From: DASQUK01 sp963756425
Lineage (GTDB): Bacteria > Actinomycetota > Acidimicrobiia > Acidimicrobiales > VFJN01
Length of the DNA: 64,000 bases
NCBI GenBank assembly: GCA_963756425.1
Contig: CAVWNW010000015.1
Location: forward strand, 124,001-188,000
Direction: 5' to 3'
The notes beneath the pieces were generated by a model, which saw nothing but the letters and a program-made list of their open reading frames with translations, did not search any database and was not told the DNA's origin. Both the position numbers and the translations under genes were made by a program. This document shows positions 54,661 through 63,325 of the stretch, one piece after another. Position 1 is the first letter of the stretch. Every line of letters begins with the position of its first letter.

Positions 54661-57210
54661 ATGGCGGACGACGTCACCTCCCCCCGGCGGGCACGCGGCA
54701 GCCGCATCCCTCCTCACGACCTCACGGCCGAGGAGTCCCTGCTCGGAGCGATGATGCTCGAGCCCGAGGCCATCGCTGCGGCCGCGGGCGTCGTGCGGGC
54801 CGACGACTTCTACAAGCCCGCGCACTCGCACATCTTCGATGCCATCCATGGTCTCTACGCGGCCGGTCAGCCCGTCGACCCTGTCACGGTGGCCGACGAG
54901 CTCCGGCGAAACGGTCTGTTGGAGACGGTCGGTGGGCACCAGGTTCTGGTCGACGTCATGGCGTCGACGCCCGCCACCACCAACGCGGCCGGCTACGCCC
55001 GCATCGTCGAGGAGCACGCACTGCTCCGGCGCCTCATCGGCACCGCCGGCGAGATCGCCGAGATCGGCTACTCGATGCCCGAGGACGTCACCAAGGCGCT
55101 CGATCGCGCGGAGGCGATGGTCTACGACGTCAACCAGCGGCGGGTGACCGACTCCACCTCCAAGATCGAGGATCTCCTGGGCCTGAACCTCGATCGCCTG
55201 GAGCAGCTCTACGGCCGGGGAGACGCCATCACCGGGGTGCCAACCGGCTACGTCGATCTCGACGAGCTCCTGTCCGGCCTTCAGCCCAGCAACCTGGTGG
55301 TCGTCGGCGGCCGCCCGTCGATGGGCAAGTGCGTCGCCTGGGACACACCCATAGTCGATGCCAGCACGGGCGAACTGCGCACCGCCGCCGAGCTGCATCG
55401 GGCGGGTCTGGCCGGCAGCCGAGTGTCGGTCCTGGCGTGGGCGGGCGCCGGGGAGCTGCGCACGGTCCAACCCCACGCGTTCGTCGACGACGGCCACAAG
55501 CCCGTCTACCGCGTGCGGACGCACTCGGGCCGCGAGGTTCGCACCACCGCCAGCCACCCATTCCTCACGCCGGACGGGTGGCGACCGCTCGCCGATCTGG
55601 CGGCGGGGCACCGCGTGGGCGTGCCGGCGGCCATCCCGGTCTTCGGTCACGACGCCCTGCCCATAGACGAGGTCTTGATGCTGGCGCACATGGTGGTGGC
55701 GCCGGGCGGTGACGAGCTCGGGCCACGGCTGTGGACCGACAACCGCGAGGTCGCCACCGACATCGAGCGCCAGGGCGCGGGCTACGGCGTGCGGGTCATC
55801 GATCGAACGCTGCCTGGCGGCGCCCGCACCTGGGACGTGGCGCCGAGCGGTGCCCTCGCCGACCTCGCGGCACGCCACGGCGTCGCCCGCGCACCGGCCG
55901 AGCGCCGGGTGCCGAGGCCGGTGTTCCGGCTCCCGCGCGACCAGCTGGCCCTGTTTCTCAACCGGGCGCTGGGGGCGATCGCTGCGGTCTGGCACCCCGC
56001 CTGCGACGAGCCAGGGCGCGTGGTCGTGTCCCTGCGCAGCGCCGGCCTCGCGCACGACCTCCAGCACCTGCTCCTCCGGTTCGGCGTCCGTGCATCGGTG
56101 CGCCGGTCCGTGGTGGCCGTCGACGACGCCACGTGGGCGGCCCACGAGCTGGTGGTCGCCGAGGGCTCGCAGATCGTCCCCCTGTCCCAGGAGATCGGTT
56201 TGCTCGGCCGCGAGGCCGAGCTGGGCGCCATCGTGGCCCACGCACGCCGCGTGGCCGAGGAGCGGCGACCCGAGCTGGTGGCGGTGGCGGCCGACGGGGG
56301 ATCATCGGGAACCGGCGGCGGCTCGGCCGCCCCGGAACGCAGTATCGAGCCGGATCACCCGGGCGGGTTGGCGCCGGCTGGCCGGGGTGTGACGTTCGAT
56401 GGGTCCATCGTGGCCTGGGACGAGATCACTGCGATCGAGCACGAAGGCGACGAGCAGGTCTACGACCTGACCATCCCGGACTGGCACAACTTCGTGGCGG
56501 CCGACGTGTTCGTGCACAACACGTCCTTCGCCCTCGGCATGGCCGCGCACGCAGCGCTCTACGCCAACCAGCCGGTCCTGGTGTTCAGCCTGGAGATGGG
56601 CAGCCTCGAGCTGTCCCAGCGGCTGCTGTGCGGCGAGGCTCGCATCGACTCGGCCCGGGTCCGCACGGGTCGCCTGAGCGAGGACGACTGGAGCCGGATC
56701 AGCCAGGCCATCGGCCGCCTGGCCTCGGCCCCGATCTGGATCGACGACAACCCCAACCTCACGGTCATGGAGATCAGAGCCAAGGCCCGCCGGCTCAAGA
56801 GCCAGGTCGGCACCCTCGGCATGGTCGTCGTCGACTATCTGCAGCTCATGTCCGGCCGGGCCAGGGCCGAGAACCGCCAGGTCGAGGTGTCCGAGATCAG
56901 TCGCGGCCTCAAGATCCTGGCCCGCGAGCTCGAGTGCCCGGTGGTGGCCCTGTCCCAGCTCTCCCGCCAGCTCGAGCTGCGGTCCGACAAGCGCCCCATG
57001 CTGGCGGACCTACGCGAAAGCGGATCGATAGAGCAGGATGCCGACGTCGTGATGTTCATCTACCGCGACGACGTCTATCACCCCGACTCTCCCGACCGCG
57101 GACAGGCCGAGATCATCGTGTCGAAGCATCGCAACGGGCCGACCGGGGTCACCCGGTTGGCCTTCCTCGAGCAGTTCACCCGTTTCGCCAACATGGCGAG
57201 GGTGGACTGA
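54661..57210 (+). CDS. dnaB: Replicative DNA helicase DnaB with intein
   Basis: The 849-residue precursor contains a 452-residue helicase: N-extein residues 1-223 (DnaB N-terminal domain, then VVVGGRPSMGK) and C-extein 621-849 (TSFALGMAAHAALY, VVVDYLQLMSG, KILARELECPVVALSQLSRQ, ESGSIEQDADVVMFIYRDD). The intein splits the Walker A motif between Lys and Thr, so the helicase is inactive until splicing. DnaB unwinds the fork and is probably loaded by the DciA encoded at 17.5 kb. A strong terminator follows. Confidence 0.95.
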   Translation: MADDVTSPRRARGSRIPPHDLTAEESLLGAMMLEPEAIAAAAGVVRADDFYKPAHSHIFDAIHGLYAAGQPVDPVTVADELRRNGLLETVGGHQVLVDVMASTPATTNAAGYARIVEEHALLRRLIGTAGEIAEIGYSMPEDVTKALDRAEAMVYDVNQRRVTDSTSKIEDLLGLNLDRLEQLYGRGDAITGVPTGYVDLDELLSGLQPSNLVVVGGRPSMGKCVAWDTPIVDASTGELRTAAELHRAGLAGSRVSVLAWAGAGELRTVQPHAFVDDGHKPVYRVRTHSGREVRTTASHPFLTPDGWRPLADLAAGHRVGVPAAIPVFGHDALPIDEVLMLAHMVVAPGGDELGPRLWTDNREVATDIERQGAGYGVRVIDRTLPGGARTWDVAPSGALADLAARHGVARAPAERRVPRPVFRLPRDQLALFLNRALGAIAAVWHPACDEPGRVVVSLRSAGLAHDLQHLLLRFGVRASVRRSVVAVDDATWAAHELVVAEGSQIVPLSQEIGLLGREAELGAIVAHARRVAEERRPELVAVAADGGSSGTGGGSAAPERSIEPDHPGGLAPAGRGVTFDGSIVAWDEITAIEHEGDEQVYDLTIPDWHNFVAADVFVHNTSFALGMAAHAALYANQPVLVFSLEMGSLELSQRLLCGEARIDSARVRTGRLSEDDWSRISQAIGRLASAPIWIDDNPNLTVMEIRAKARRLKSQVGTLGMVVVDYLQLMSGRARAENRQVEVSEISRGLKILARELECPVVALSQLSRQLELRSDKRPMLADLRESGSIEQDADVVMFIYRDDVYHPDSPDRGQAEIIVSKHRNGPTGVTRLAFLEQFTRFANMARVD
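55330..56520 (+). other. Intein in DnaB (Walker A site), homing endonuclease apparently decayed
   Basis: 397 residues from Cys1 (CVAWDTPIVD, block A) to the terminal His-Asn (VYDLTIPDWHNF, then VFVHN; blocks F and G), followed by Thr+1. Block B is TTASHPFLTPDGW. Splicing residues are therefore intact. In the middle, the two LAGLIDADG positions read LMLAHMVVAPGG and LFLNRALGAIAAVW; both have lost the catalytic acid, although the following LLLRFGVRASV segment is still recognisable. The site is the P-loop site also used in mycobacterial DnaB. Confidence 0.9.
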
Positions 57211-57219
57211 CCAGGTAGT

Positions 57220-57261
57220 CCTGCCGCGAGGTTGGGTGCCGGGGCCCAACCTCGCGGCAGG
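57220..57261 (+). terminator. Strong hairpin terminator after dnaB
   Basis: A perfect 17-bp stem (left arm 57220-57236, right arm 57245-57261) with an 8-nt loop, 10 nt past the dnaB stop. No T-run, but the stem is very stable. Confidence 0.8.
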
Positions 57262-57273
57262 CTCTCCCGCACA

Positions 57274-57400
57274 GAGGCCGAGCGGGTAGGCCCGCAAGTG
57301 GGCACCGCACAGTACGGGATTTGCACGTGAGCCCAGGCCGAACAGCTCGGCCTCCCGGAAGCACTGACTACCGTGAGCCAGGACGACGTCCGTATCGGCG
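57274..57400 (+). repeat. Dispersed non-coding element, copy B
   Basis: The plus-strand counterpart of the 30.15-30.28 kb element, about 83 percent identical by eye, with two single-base indels. GAGGCCGAGC (57274-57283) can pair with GCTCGGCCTC (57345-57354), the same helix as in copy A, and GCCC/GGGC form an inner hairpin. The outer GCGGATAGGC/GCCTATCCGC pairing of copy A is not kept here. It lies 13 bp past the dnaB terminator and before the end of a convergent gene. Function unknown. Confidence 0.7.
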
Positions 57401-57407
57401 CAGCTCC

Positions 57408-58388
57408 TCAGGGCACCAGCACCGTCTTGCCGATCGTCTGCCGGGCCTCCAGCGCCGCATGTGCCCGAGCGGCATCGGCAAGGGAGAACCGCGTCAGCAG
57501 CGGGACGATCCCGCCGGCGGCCGCTTCGGCCAGCGCGCGTGTCTCGAGGTCGCGCATGCCACCGGGCCGCTGCATGATGCGCGGCCCGACTGCGGCCGAC
57601 GCGGTGATGCCGCCTGCGTAGAGGTCGCTGGTCGTGATCTGCAGCGGCTCACCCGACGACCAGCCGAACATGACGATCCGCCCCCCCGGCCAGAGCAGCT
57701 CCAGCGCCCCGCGGCCGATCTCGCCACCGACCCCGTCGAGCGCCAGCGTGACGTGGCGCCCCTCGAGCGCCTCCTGGACCACCTTGGGCCACTCGGGCTC
57801 GCCGTAATCGACGCTCACGTCGGCCCCCAGCTCCCGGGCCCGCTCGACCTTGTCCGGACCGCCCGCGGCGCCGACCACGATGGCGCCGACGTTGTGCGCC
57901 GCCTGCATGAGAAGGCTGCCGATGCCACCGGCGGCGGCGGTCACCAACACGACGTCCTCCGGCGTCGGCTCCGCCACCTCCAGGATGCCCATCGTGGTTC
58001 GGCCGGTTCCGATCATGGCCACCGCTACGTCGGCGGCCAGGGCATCGGGCAGCTCGTGAAGGGCCCCGACCGGCGCCAGCGCCAGCTCGGCGTAGCCGCC
58101 GCTCGCCATGCCGAGGTGGGCCACCACCCGGCGCCCCCGCCACGCCTCATCGACGCCTTGGCCCACGGCGTCGACGCGACCCGCCACCTCGCGGCCCGGG
58201 ATCATGGGCAGGTCCGGAAGTGGGAACGGACCGCCCGACTGGCCCTTGCGGATCGTCGTGTCCAGCAGATGCACGCCTGCGGCCTCCACGGCGATGCGCA
58301 CCTGGTCCTCCGCGGGGGTTGGGTCGGCAACCTCCTCGTAGATCAGGTTCTCTGCGGGACCGAACTCGTGTTGTCGGATCGCATGCAC
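57408..58388 (-). CDS. Zinc-independent MDR-family quinone oxidoreductase
   Basis: A 326-residue medium-chain reductase of the NADPH:quinone oxidoreductase type. The N-terminal GroES part has IPGREVAGRVDAVGQGVDEAW; the nucleotide loop is VTAAAGGIGSLLMQAA (AAGGIG form), then ALDGVGGEIGRGALELL and FGWSSGEP. Structural zinc Cys residues are missing, as in QOR proteins. It probably reduces quinones or reactive carbonyls. A SoxR-like operator sits in its promoter, suggesting induction by redox-cycling compounds. Confidence 0.85.
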   Translation of the reverse strand: MHAIRQHEFGPAENLIYEEVADPTPAEDQVRIAVEAAGVHLLDTTIRKGQSGGPFPLPDLPMIPGREVAGRVDAVGQGVDEAWRGRRVVAHLGMASGGYAELALAPVGALHELPDALAADVAVAMIGTGRTTMGILEVAEPTPEDVVLVTAAAGGIGSLLMQAAHNVGAIVVGAAGGPDKVERARELGADVSVDYGEPEWPKVVQEALEGRHVTLALDGVGGEIGRGALELLWPGGRIVMFGWSSGEPLQITTSDLYAGGITASAAVGPRIMQRPGGMRDLETRALAEAAAGGIVPLLTRFSLADAARAHAALEARQTIGKTVLVP

Positions 58389-58395
58389 GCCGGGA

Positions 58396-58426
58396 ACGGT
58401 AGAACCTCAAGCGAACTTGAGGTCAA
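58396..58426 (-). promoter_or_regulatory. SoxR-type promoter of the quinone oxidoreductase gene
   Basis: On the minus strand a -35 TTGACC (58426-58421) and a -10 TACCGT (58401-58396) are 19 bp apart, the stretched spacing used by MerR-family activators. The palindrome CCTCAAG-N4-CTTGAGG (58405-58422) fills the spacer and matches the SoxR box. The start site would fall at the ATG 58388, giving a leaderless message. Confidence 0.7.
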
Positions 58427-58474
58427 GGTCTGGTCTGCCCGCCACGGACGGAGAATCTCCGCTTGGGGCTGGCG

Positions 58475-60472
58475 TCAGCCGCCAGGCAGGCCGGCGAGGA
58501 TCGCCCCAGCAATGGGTGCGGCGACCCGACCGCCGACTCCGCCGCCTTCGACCAGCACCGCCACGGCGTTGTCGCCGCGGATGCCTATGAACCAGGCATG
58601 GGTTGGCAGCGGATCGCCCTGGCCGAACTCGGCGGTGCCCGTCTTGCCGGCGACCTCGACCCCGGTGATGGCGGCTTCCCGACCGCTGCCCTCGGCAACG
58701 ACGCGGCGCATCAGGCCGAGCAGCGTTTGGGCGGTCCCGTCCGGCAACGTCCGGGGCTCGGGCCGCGGCGTGGCGCTCGCGCCTGCGGCGGACTCACCCT
58801 CCGCCCCGGCGGTGGTCGTCGTCTGGTCGGCCTCCGCCGCGCTATCCGAAGTCGTCGGCGCGGCGTCGGCGTCGTCGCCGGCGGGTGGATCCGGCAGGAG
58901 GACCGGCGCGTCCCACGTCCCATCGATCACCGCCGCCGCCACGGTGGCCATGTGCAGCGGGCTCGCCTCGACGCGGCCCTGGCCGATCGCTGCGGCGGCG
59001 TGCTCGGTGGCGTCGGCCGGGGTGGGAAAGCTGCCCCCGAACGTGTTCAGACCGACGGAGTAATCGGTGTTGAACCCGAAGCTCTCGGCCGCAGCCACCA
59101 TGTCGGCGTCAGGCACGGCGGCCGAGGCGGTGATGAACGCGGTGTTGCACGACTCGGCGAAGGCCAAGCCGAACGGCACCGTGCCGAGGCGGGAGTTCTC
59201 GAAGTTCTTGAACTCGCGGCCCCCCGCATTGGTCGTCGGGGCGCACTCGACGGGCGTGTCCGGAGTCACTCCGTTGGCGAGGAGGGCGCCGGTGGTCACC
59301 ACCTTGAACGTCGAGCCCGGCGGGTACCTGCCGGACAGCGCCCGGTTGAACTCGTCCAGTGGCCGCGACGCCACGGCCCGCACGTTGCCGTCGCGGTCCA
59401 CCACGACGGCGCCGGCCGGGCGGTCGGTGGCTGACAGTGCCGACTCCACCGCCGCCTGCGCGGTTCGGTCGAGCGTGGTCGCCACCGGCTGCGGCTCCCT
59501 GCCCTCGATGCGGTCGAGCACCTCCACCACCTCACCCTCGGCGTCGGTGAGCTGGATGTCGCCCGACGGCGTGCCGGCCAGCTGGTTTTCGTATGCGGCC
59601 TCGATGCCCGTGAGGCCGACCAGGTCACCCTCGCGGTACGGCTGGCCGAGCTCCTCCAGGCGCTCTGCTGTGGCCTGCCCGGTGCGCCCGATCACGTGCT
59701 CGGCGAACCCGAGCGACGGCGTCGTCCGCGTCGTCGTGTCCCGGAATCGGGTGCCCGGCAGCGGATAGATCACGGGCTCTGCCTGCGTGTACCGAGCCTG
59801 GCTCACGGTGATGATGGGGACGAAGTGGTTGGGCTCCACGCCGGGCGCCCCCAGCGCCCGATCGACCGCCGCCGGGTCGACGCCCAGTTGCTGCTGGAGC
59901 GCCGCCTTCACCTGGTTGAGATCCTGGATGGCCTGGGGCTCGAGGCCCACGATCCGGCCCGGCCCGGTCGAGGCCAGCGGCTTGTTGTCCTTGTCGACGA
60001 TCGGCGCCCGTGGTGGCACCTCCCGCGTCCGGGTCAGGGTCTGATCGCTACCGAGCTTGGGGTGGACCGCGGCCGGGGTCCAGTCGACGAACCAGCGGTC
60101 GCCGTCGCCCAGGGACATCGACAGCGCGCCCTCGTAAGACCACTCGCCCAGCCCGTCGAGCTGCAGCTCGGCCGTGAAGCGGGCGATGGCGTTGTCGCCG
60201 CTGGTGTCGACTTCACCCAGCTCGTAACTGGACGACATGATGTCGAGGTTGTCGACGATCTGCTGGTGGGTCGCGTCGAACGAGGTGGGGGCGTCGAGCA
60301 CCCGCTCCTGCATGCCGGCGTAATCGCCCTCCTCCCAGGCCGCCAGGTAGGCCCGGGCGTCGTCCGCGGCCGGCGGGCCCTCGTCGTCGCCCATCAGGGC
60401 GAAGATCCCGACGATGGCTGCCCCCAGGAGCACCAGTCCGACGAGCGCGACCAGGCGATACCGGCTCGACAT
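58475..60472 (-). CDS. Class B penicillin-binding protein with MecA-like N-terminal domain
   Basis: A 665-residue transpeptidase from ATG 60472. A membrane anchor (LVALVGLVLLGAAIVGIFAL) is followed by an NTF2-like MecA_N domain (ARAYLAAWEEGDYAGMQ), a PBP dimerisation part (GLTGIEAAYENQLAG) and the transpeptidase with STFK (PPGSTFKVV), SCN (ESCNTAF) and KTG (AGKTGTAEF). A Ser/Ala/Thr-rich insertion lies before the KTG motif. It resembles PbpA/PBP2a-type enzymes. It could have low beta-lactam affinity, but sequence alone does not show it. Confidence 0.87.
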   Translation of the reverse strand: MSSRYRLVALVGLVLLGAAIVGIFALMGDDEGPPAADDARAYLAAWEEGDYAGMQERVLDAPTSFDATHQQIVDNLDIMSSSYELGEVDTSGDNAIARFTAELQLDGLGEWSYEGALSMSLGDGDRWFVDWTPAAVHPKLGSDQTLTRTREVPPRAPIVDKDNKPLASTGPGRIVGLEPQAIQDLNQVKAALQQQLGVDPAAVDRALGAPGVEPNHFVPIITVSQARYTQAEPVIYPLPGTRFRDTTTRTTPSLGFAEHVIGRTGQATAERLEELGQPYREGDLVGLTGIEAAYENQLAGTPSGDIQLTDAEGEVVEVLDRIEGREPQPVATTLDRTAQAAVESALSATDRPAGAVVVDRDGNVRAVASRPLDEFNRALSGRYPPGSTFKVVTTGALLANGVTPDTPVECAPTTNAGGREFKNFENSRLGTVPFGLAFAESCNTAFITASAAVPDADMVAAAESFGFNTDYSVGLNTFGGSFPTPADATEHAAAAIGQGRVEASPLHMATVAAAVIDGTWDAPVLLPDPPAGDDADAAPTTSDSAAEADQTTTTAGAEGESAAGASATPRPEPRTLPDGTAQTLLGLMRRVVAEGSGREAAITGVEVAGKTGTAEFGQGDPLPTHAWFIGIRGDNAVAVLVEGGGVGGRVAAPIAGAILAGLPGG

Positions 60473-60549
60473 CGCGGGGCACGCTAATGGCTGGGCCGCT
60501 CCCCTGGGAATCGCCGCTGGCCCCATTCCGGACCAGGGACGGGCCCCGA

Positions 60550-61566
60550 TCAGTGCCCGCGTGGTAGGCGGGCGGCCGTGCCCTTGGCGGCGGGGTCCAG
60601 GTCGGCGAGGTGCCACAGGGCATCACCGCGGTTGACCAGGGGATGCTGCGTGTGGCCGATCACCACGCCATCGAACGGGGCCCTCATGGTGGCCCGCGAG
60701 TCCCCGACGGCATCGGCGATGATCCCCAGCATGTCGCCCCTGGCAACCCGCTGGCCGGCGCGCACGGGCGAGCGCAGGATCCCCGTGCGCCGGGCCCGCA
60801 CCCAATGGGTGTGCCGGACGACCGTGGTGGCTGCCCGGGGCGGCGCGGTGTCGTCGGACCGCATCCCGAGGTCGGCCAGCACCCGCAGCACCCCGTCGAC
60901 GCCGCCGCTGATGGCGGTCTCGTTGAACCGGTCGGCCTCGCCCCCCTCGTACACCACCACCGGGATGCCGCGTCGCCGGCACGCCTCCCGCAGGGACCCG
61001 TCCCGCAGCGGCGAGTGAACGCTCACGGGCGCACCGAAGGCGTGTGCCAGGCGCAGCGCCGTGGGGTCTTCGAGGTCGCCGCGGATCTGCGGCAGGTTGA
61101 ACCGGTGGTCGCTGCCCGTGTGCAGGTCGATCCCCATGTCGCACGCAGACGCGACGTTGGTCATGAACAGGTCGGCCACCTGCGCCGCCAGCGATCCCTT
61201 CGGCGATCCGGGGAACGACCGGTTGAGGTCGCGACGATCGGGCAGGTACCGGGTCTCCGTCACCATCCCGAACACGTTGACGACGGGGACCGCCAGCAGC
61301 ATCCCCGCCAGTCGGCGGGGGCGGACTTGCTCGAGCACCCGCCGGATGATCTCGAGCCCGTTGAGCTCGTCGCCGTGCACGACGGCCGAAAGCCACAGCC
61401 TCGGGCCGGGCCGCTGCCCGTTCAGCACCATGATCGGAAGGTTGAGCCGGGTGGCGGTGGGAAGCCGGGCGACCAGAACCTCCACGAGCTGCCGGCGCCC
61501 GGGGGCGATCGTCGCGCCGGCGATGTTGACGGGTCGGTTGCGGGTCCGGGTCGCGGTCGGTGCCAT
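60550..61566 (-). CDS. Succinylglutamate desuccinylase/aspartoacylase family protein
   Basis: A 338-residue zinc carboxypeptidase-fold enzyme from ATG 61566. The zinc site begins VVHGDELNGLEII (His, Glu) and is completed by GIDLHTGSDH (His); DRRDLNRSFPG is the substrate Arg/Asn block. The C-terminal 80 residues form a biotinyl-lipoyl-like barrel (VRAGQRVARGDMLGIIAD). The start is 9 nt after the rimK-like gene, so these are co-transcribed. It probably hydrolyses an N-acyl or glutamyl amide bond connected with RimK products. Confidence 0.83.
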   Translation of the reverse strand: MAPTATRTRNRPVNIAGATIAPGRRQLVEVLVARLPTATRLNLPIMVLNGQRPGPRLWLSAVVHGDELNGLEIIRRVLEQVRPRRLAGMLLAVPVVNVFGMVTETRYLPDRRDLNRSFPGSPKGSLAAQVADLFMTNVASACDMGIDLHTGSDHRFNLPQIRGDLEDPTALRLAHAFGAPVSVHSPLRDGSLREACRRRGIPVVVYEGGEADRFNETAISGGVDGVLRVLADLGMRSDDTAPPRAATTVVRHTHWVRARRTGILRSPVRAGQRVARGDMLGIIADAVGDSRATMRAPFDGVVIGHTQHPLVNRGDALWHLADLDPAAKGTAARLPRGH

Positions 61567-61574
61567 CGCGGGCC

Positions 61575-62480
61575 TCACGCCTTGCGCCGGGGCCTCCGCG
61601 AGCGGGCGGCGTGGCTCTTCTCGATCCACTCGACGATCCGCGTCGCCACGTCAGCGCTGGTGGCGGCCTCGATGCCCTCGAGGCCGGGGGAGCTGTTCAC
61701 TTCGAGCACCAGCGGGCCGTGCCGCGACCGGACCAGGTCGACACCGCAGACGTTGAGTCCCATGGTGCGGGCGGCTCGCACCGCCATGGACCGCTCCTCG
61801 GGGGTGAGGCGGATCCGCTCCGCGGTCCCGCCGCGGTGCAGGTTGGAGCGGAACTCGCCGGGCGCGCTCTGTCGCTGCATGGAGGCGACCACCCGTGTGC
61901 CGACCACGAAGGCGCGGATGTCGGTGCCGCCGGCCTCCTTGATGTACTCCTGTACAAGAATGTTCGCGTCGAGCTGCCGGAAGGCGGCAATCACCGACTC
62001 GGCAGCCTTGCGGGTCTCGGCGAGCACGACGCCCATCCCCTGGGTGCCCTCGGTGAGCTTGACCACGATGGGCGGCCCGCCAACGGTCTCGAGCAGGCCG
62101 TCGATGTCCTTGGTCGAGTGGGCGAAGCCGGTGACCGGGAGCCCGAGCCCGTTGCGCGCCAGCAGCTGCAGGGCCCGGAGCTTGTCTCGTGCCCGGCTGA
62201 TGGCCTGGGACTCGTTCGCCGTGAAGACCCCCATCATCTCGAACTGTCGCACCACGGCCGTGCCGTAGAAGGTGTGCGAGGCGCCGATGCGGGGGATGAT
62301 GGCGTCGACGTCCGTCAGCTCGGTGCCCTGCACGATCACCGTGGGGCGGTGGGCCGTGATGTTCATGTAGCAGCGCAGGTAGTCGATGACCCGCACCGTG
62401 TGGTCACGCGCCTCGGCGGCGGCCCGCAACCGGGCCGTCGAGTGGAGGTTGGGATTGCGCGACAGGATGGCGATCTTCAC
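61575..62480 (-). CDS. rimK: RimK-type ATP-grasp glutamate ligase
   Basis: A 301-residue ATP-grasp ligase. MKIAILSRNPNLHSTARL opens the protein; PIVVKLTEGTQGMGVVLAET is the ATP-binding loop, EYIKEAGGTDIRAFVVG and LEVNSSPGLEGIE are the metal/ATP ligands. RimK adds glutamates to the C-terminus of ribosomal protein S6 in proteobacteria or makes poly-glutamate; the substrate here is not certain. S6 of this genome is encoded at 52.7 kb but ends in QAAS, not the Glu-Glu of E. coli S6. Confidence 0.88.
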   Translation of the reverse strand: MKIAILSRNPNLHSTARLRAAAEARDHTVRVIDYLRCYMNITAHRPTVIVQGTELTDVDAIIPRIGASHTFYGTAVVRQFEMMGVFTANESQAISRARDKLRALQLLARNGLGLPVTGFAHSTKDIDGLLETVGGPPIVVKLTEGTQGMGVVLAETRKAAESVIAAFRQLDANILVQEYIKEAGGTDIRAFVVGTRVVASMQRQSAPGEFRSNLHRGGTAERIRLTPEERSMAVRAARTMGLNVCGVDLVRSRHGPLVLEVNSSPGLEGIEAATSADVATRIVEWIEKSHAARSRRPRRKA

Positions 62481-62510
62481 GACTGGAACCCACGATGGTT
62501 CGGGTCGCCG

Positions 62511-63002
62511 TCAGCGTGCAGCGGAGACCCACCCGGCCAGCGGCCGGGAGGAAGCGGATGAGGCAGCGAATGTAGTGCCCCCACCCGCGAACGATTGCGC
62601 CGGGTCGATGACGAATCGACGTCGAAGCGCCATCCTGCCGATGAGCATGCGAAAGCCCATTTCGTCGCGCCGGGTGAGCGTCAGCTCGATGGGGAGGTGG
62701 CGACCGGCGATGACCACGGGCGTGCGGATGACCGGGCGCCGATCGAGGGTCCCGTTGCTCGACCGGACATCGCGCCATCCCACGAGCGGTGCCTCCGCGG
62801 CCACCGTCAGCGACGCGTCCCGCTGGTGAGGATGGAGCACGAAGCTCACCATCGGCCCCGCGTGCGGTCGGTCGACGACTTCGACCGCCCAGGCGTGCAG
62901 CGTCGACGACCGGGCGCCGGTGTCGACCTTGGCCTTGATGGCGTCGACGCCCAGCTCGGGCAGCGCCACCCACTCCCGCCAGCCGATGGTCGGCGTCATC
63001 AT
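62511..63002 (-). CDS. RimB-like retropepsin-fold protease (ATP-dependent zinc protease family)
   Basis: A 163-residue protein. The aspartic-protease-like motif KAKVDTGARSSTLHA (residues 23-37, DTGA) and RMLIGRMALRR (GR-type second motif) define the PF05618-type family, annotated as zinc protease but structurally retropepsin-like. In Pseudomonas, RimB proteins act on the glutamate tail made by RimK. It is upstream of rimK in the same direction, with 30 nt between. Confidence 0.82.
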   Translation of the reverse strand: MMTPTIGWREWVALPELGVDAIKAKVDTGARSSTLHAWAVEVVDRPHAGPMVSFVLHPHQRDASLTVAAEAPLVGWRDVRSSNGTLDRRPVIRTPVVIAGRHLPIELTLTRRDEMGFRMLIGRMALRRRFVIDPAQSFAGGGTTFAASSASSRPLAGWVSAAR

Positions 63003-63103
63003 GGACAGTGACGCTATCCGCCAGGGGCGCCGGTCACTGGTGATGCCGGGTCATGCGCCGTGCCGACTGCCGGCCGCGGCGAGTGAGACCGTACGCTCGG
63101 CCC

Positions 63104-63310
63104 ATGTTCCTCGGTGAGGACCTCTTGGCATGGCTGGTCCTGGCGCTCGGTTCGGCGCTGGCGGTCGGGAGCCTGACGGCCTTGGTCCGTCCGCCCAGCA
63201 AGCCCCGCGAGGGCGAGCTGGCTCAGGCACCGGTGGCGCGAAGCGTGGTGATGATCCTGGTCGGGGCCATCGCCGCCATCTGGGCGTTGGCCAGCCTGGT
63301 CTCCGGCTGA
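63104..63310 (+). CDS. Small two-helix membrane protein
   Basis: A 68-residue protein from ATG 63104. Helices are LLAWLVLALGSALAVGSLTAL and VVMILVGAIAAIWALASL, with a polar basic loop between. No family recognised, but the hydrophobic pattern is regular. It is convergent with murA and divergent from the rimB-like gene. Confidence 0.6.
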   Translation: MFLGEDLLAWLVLALGSALAVGSLTALVRPPSKPREGELAQAPVARSVVMILVGAIAAIWALASLVSG

Positions 63311-63325
63311 CCCCGCCGGCGGCGG

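Noticed and set aside
57274..57400. Known riboswitch (cobalamin, c-di-AMP, c-di-GMP, TPP, SAM)
   Set aside because: None of the consensus blocks that I know for these classes is present, and the element follows genes instead of preceding them.
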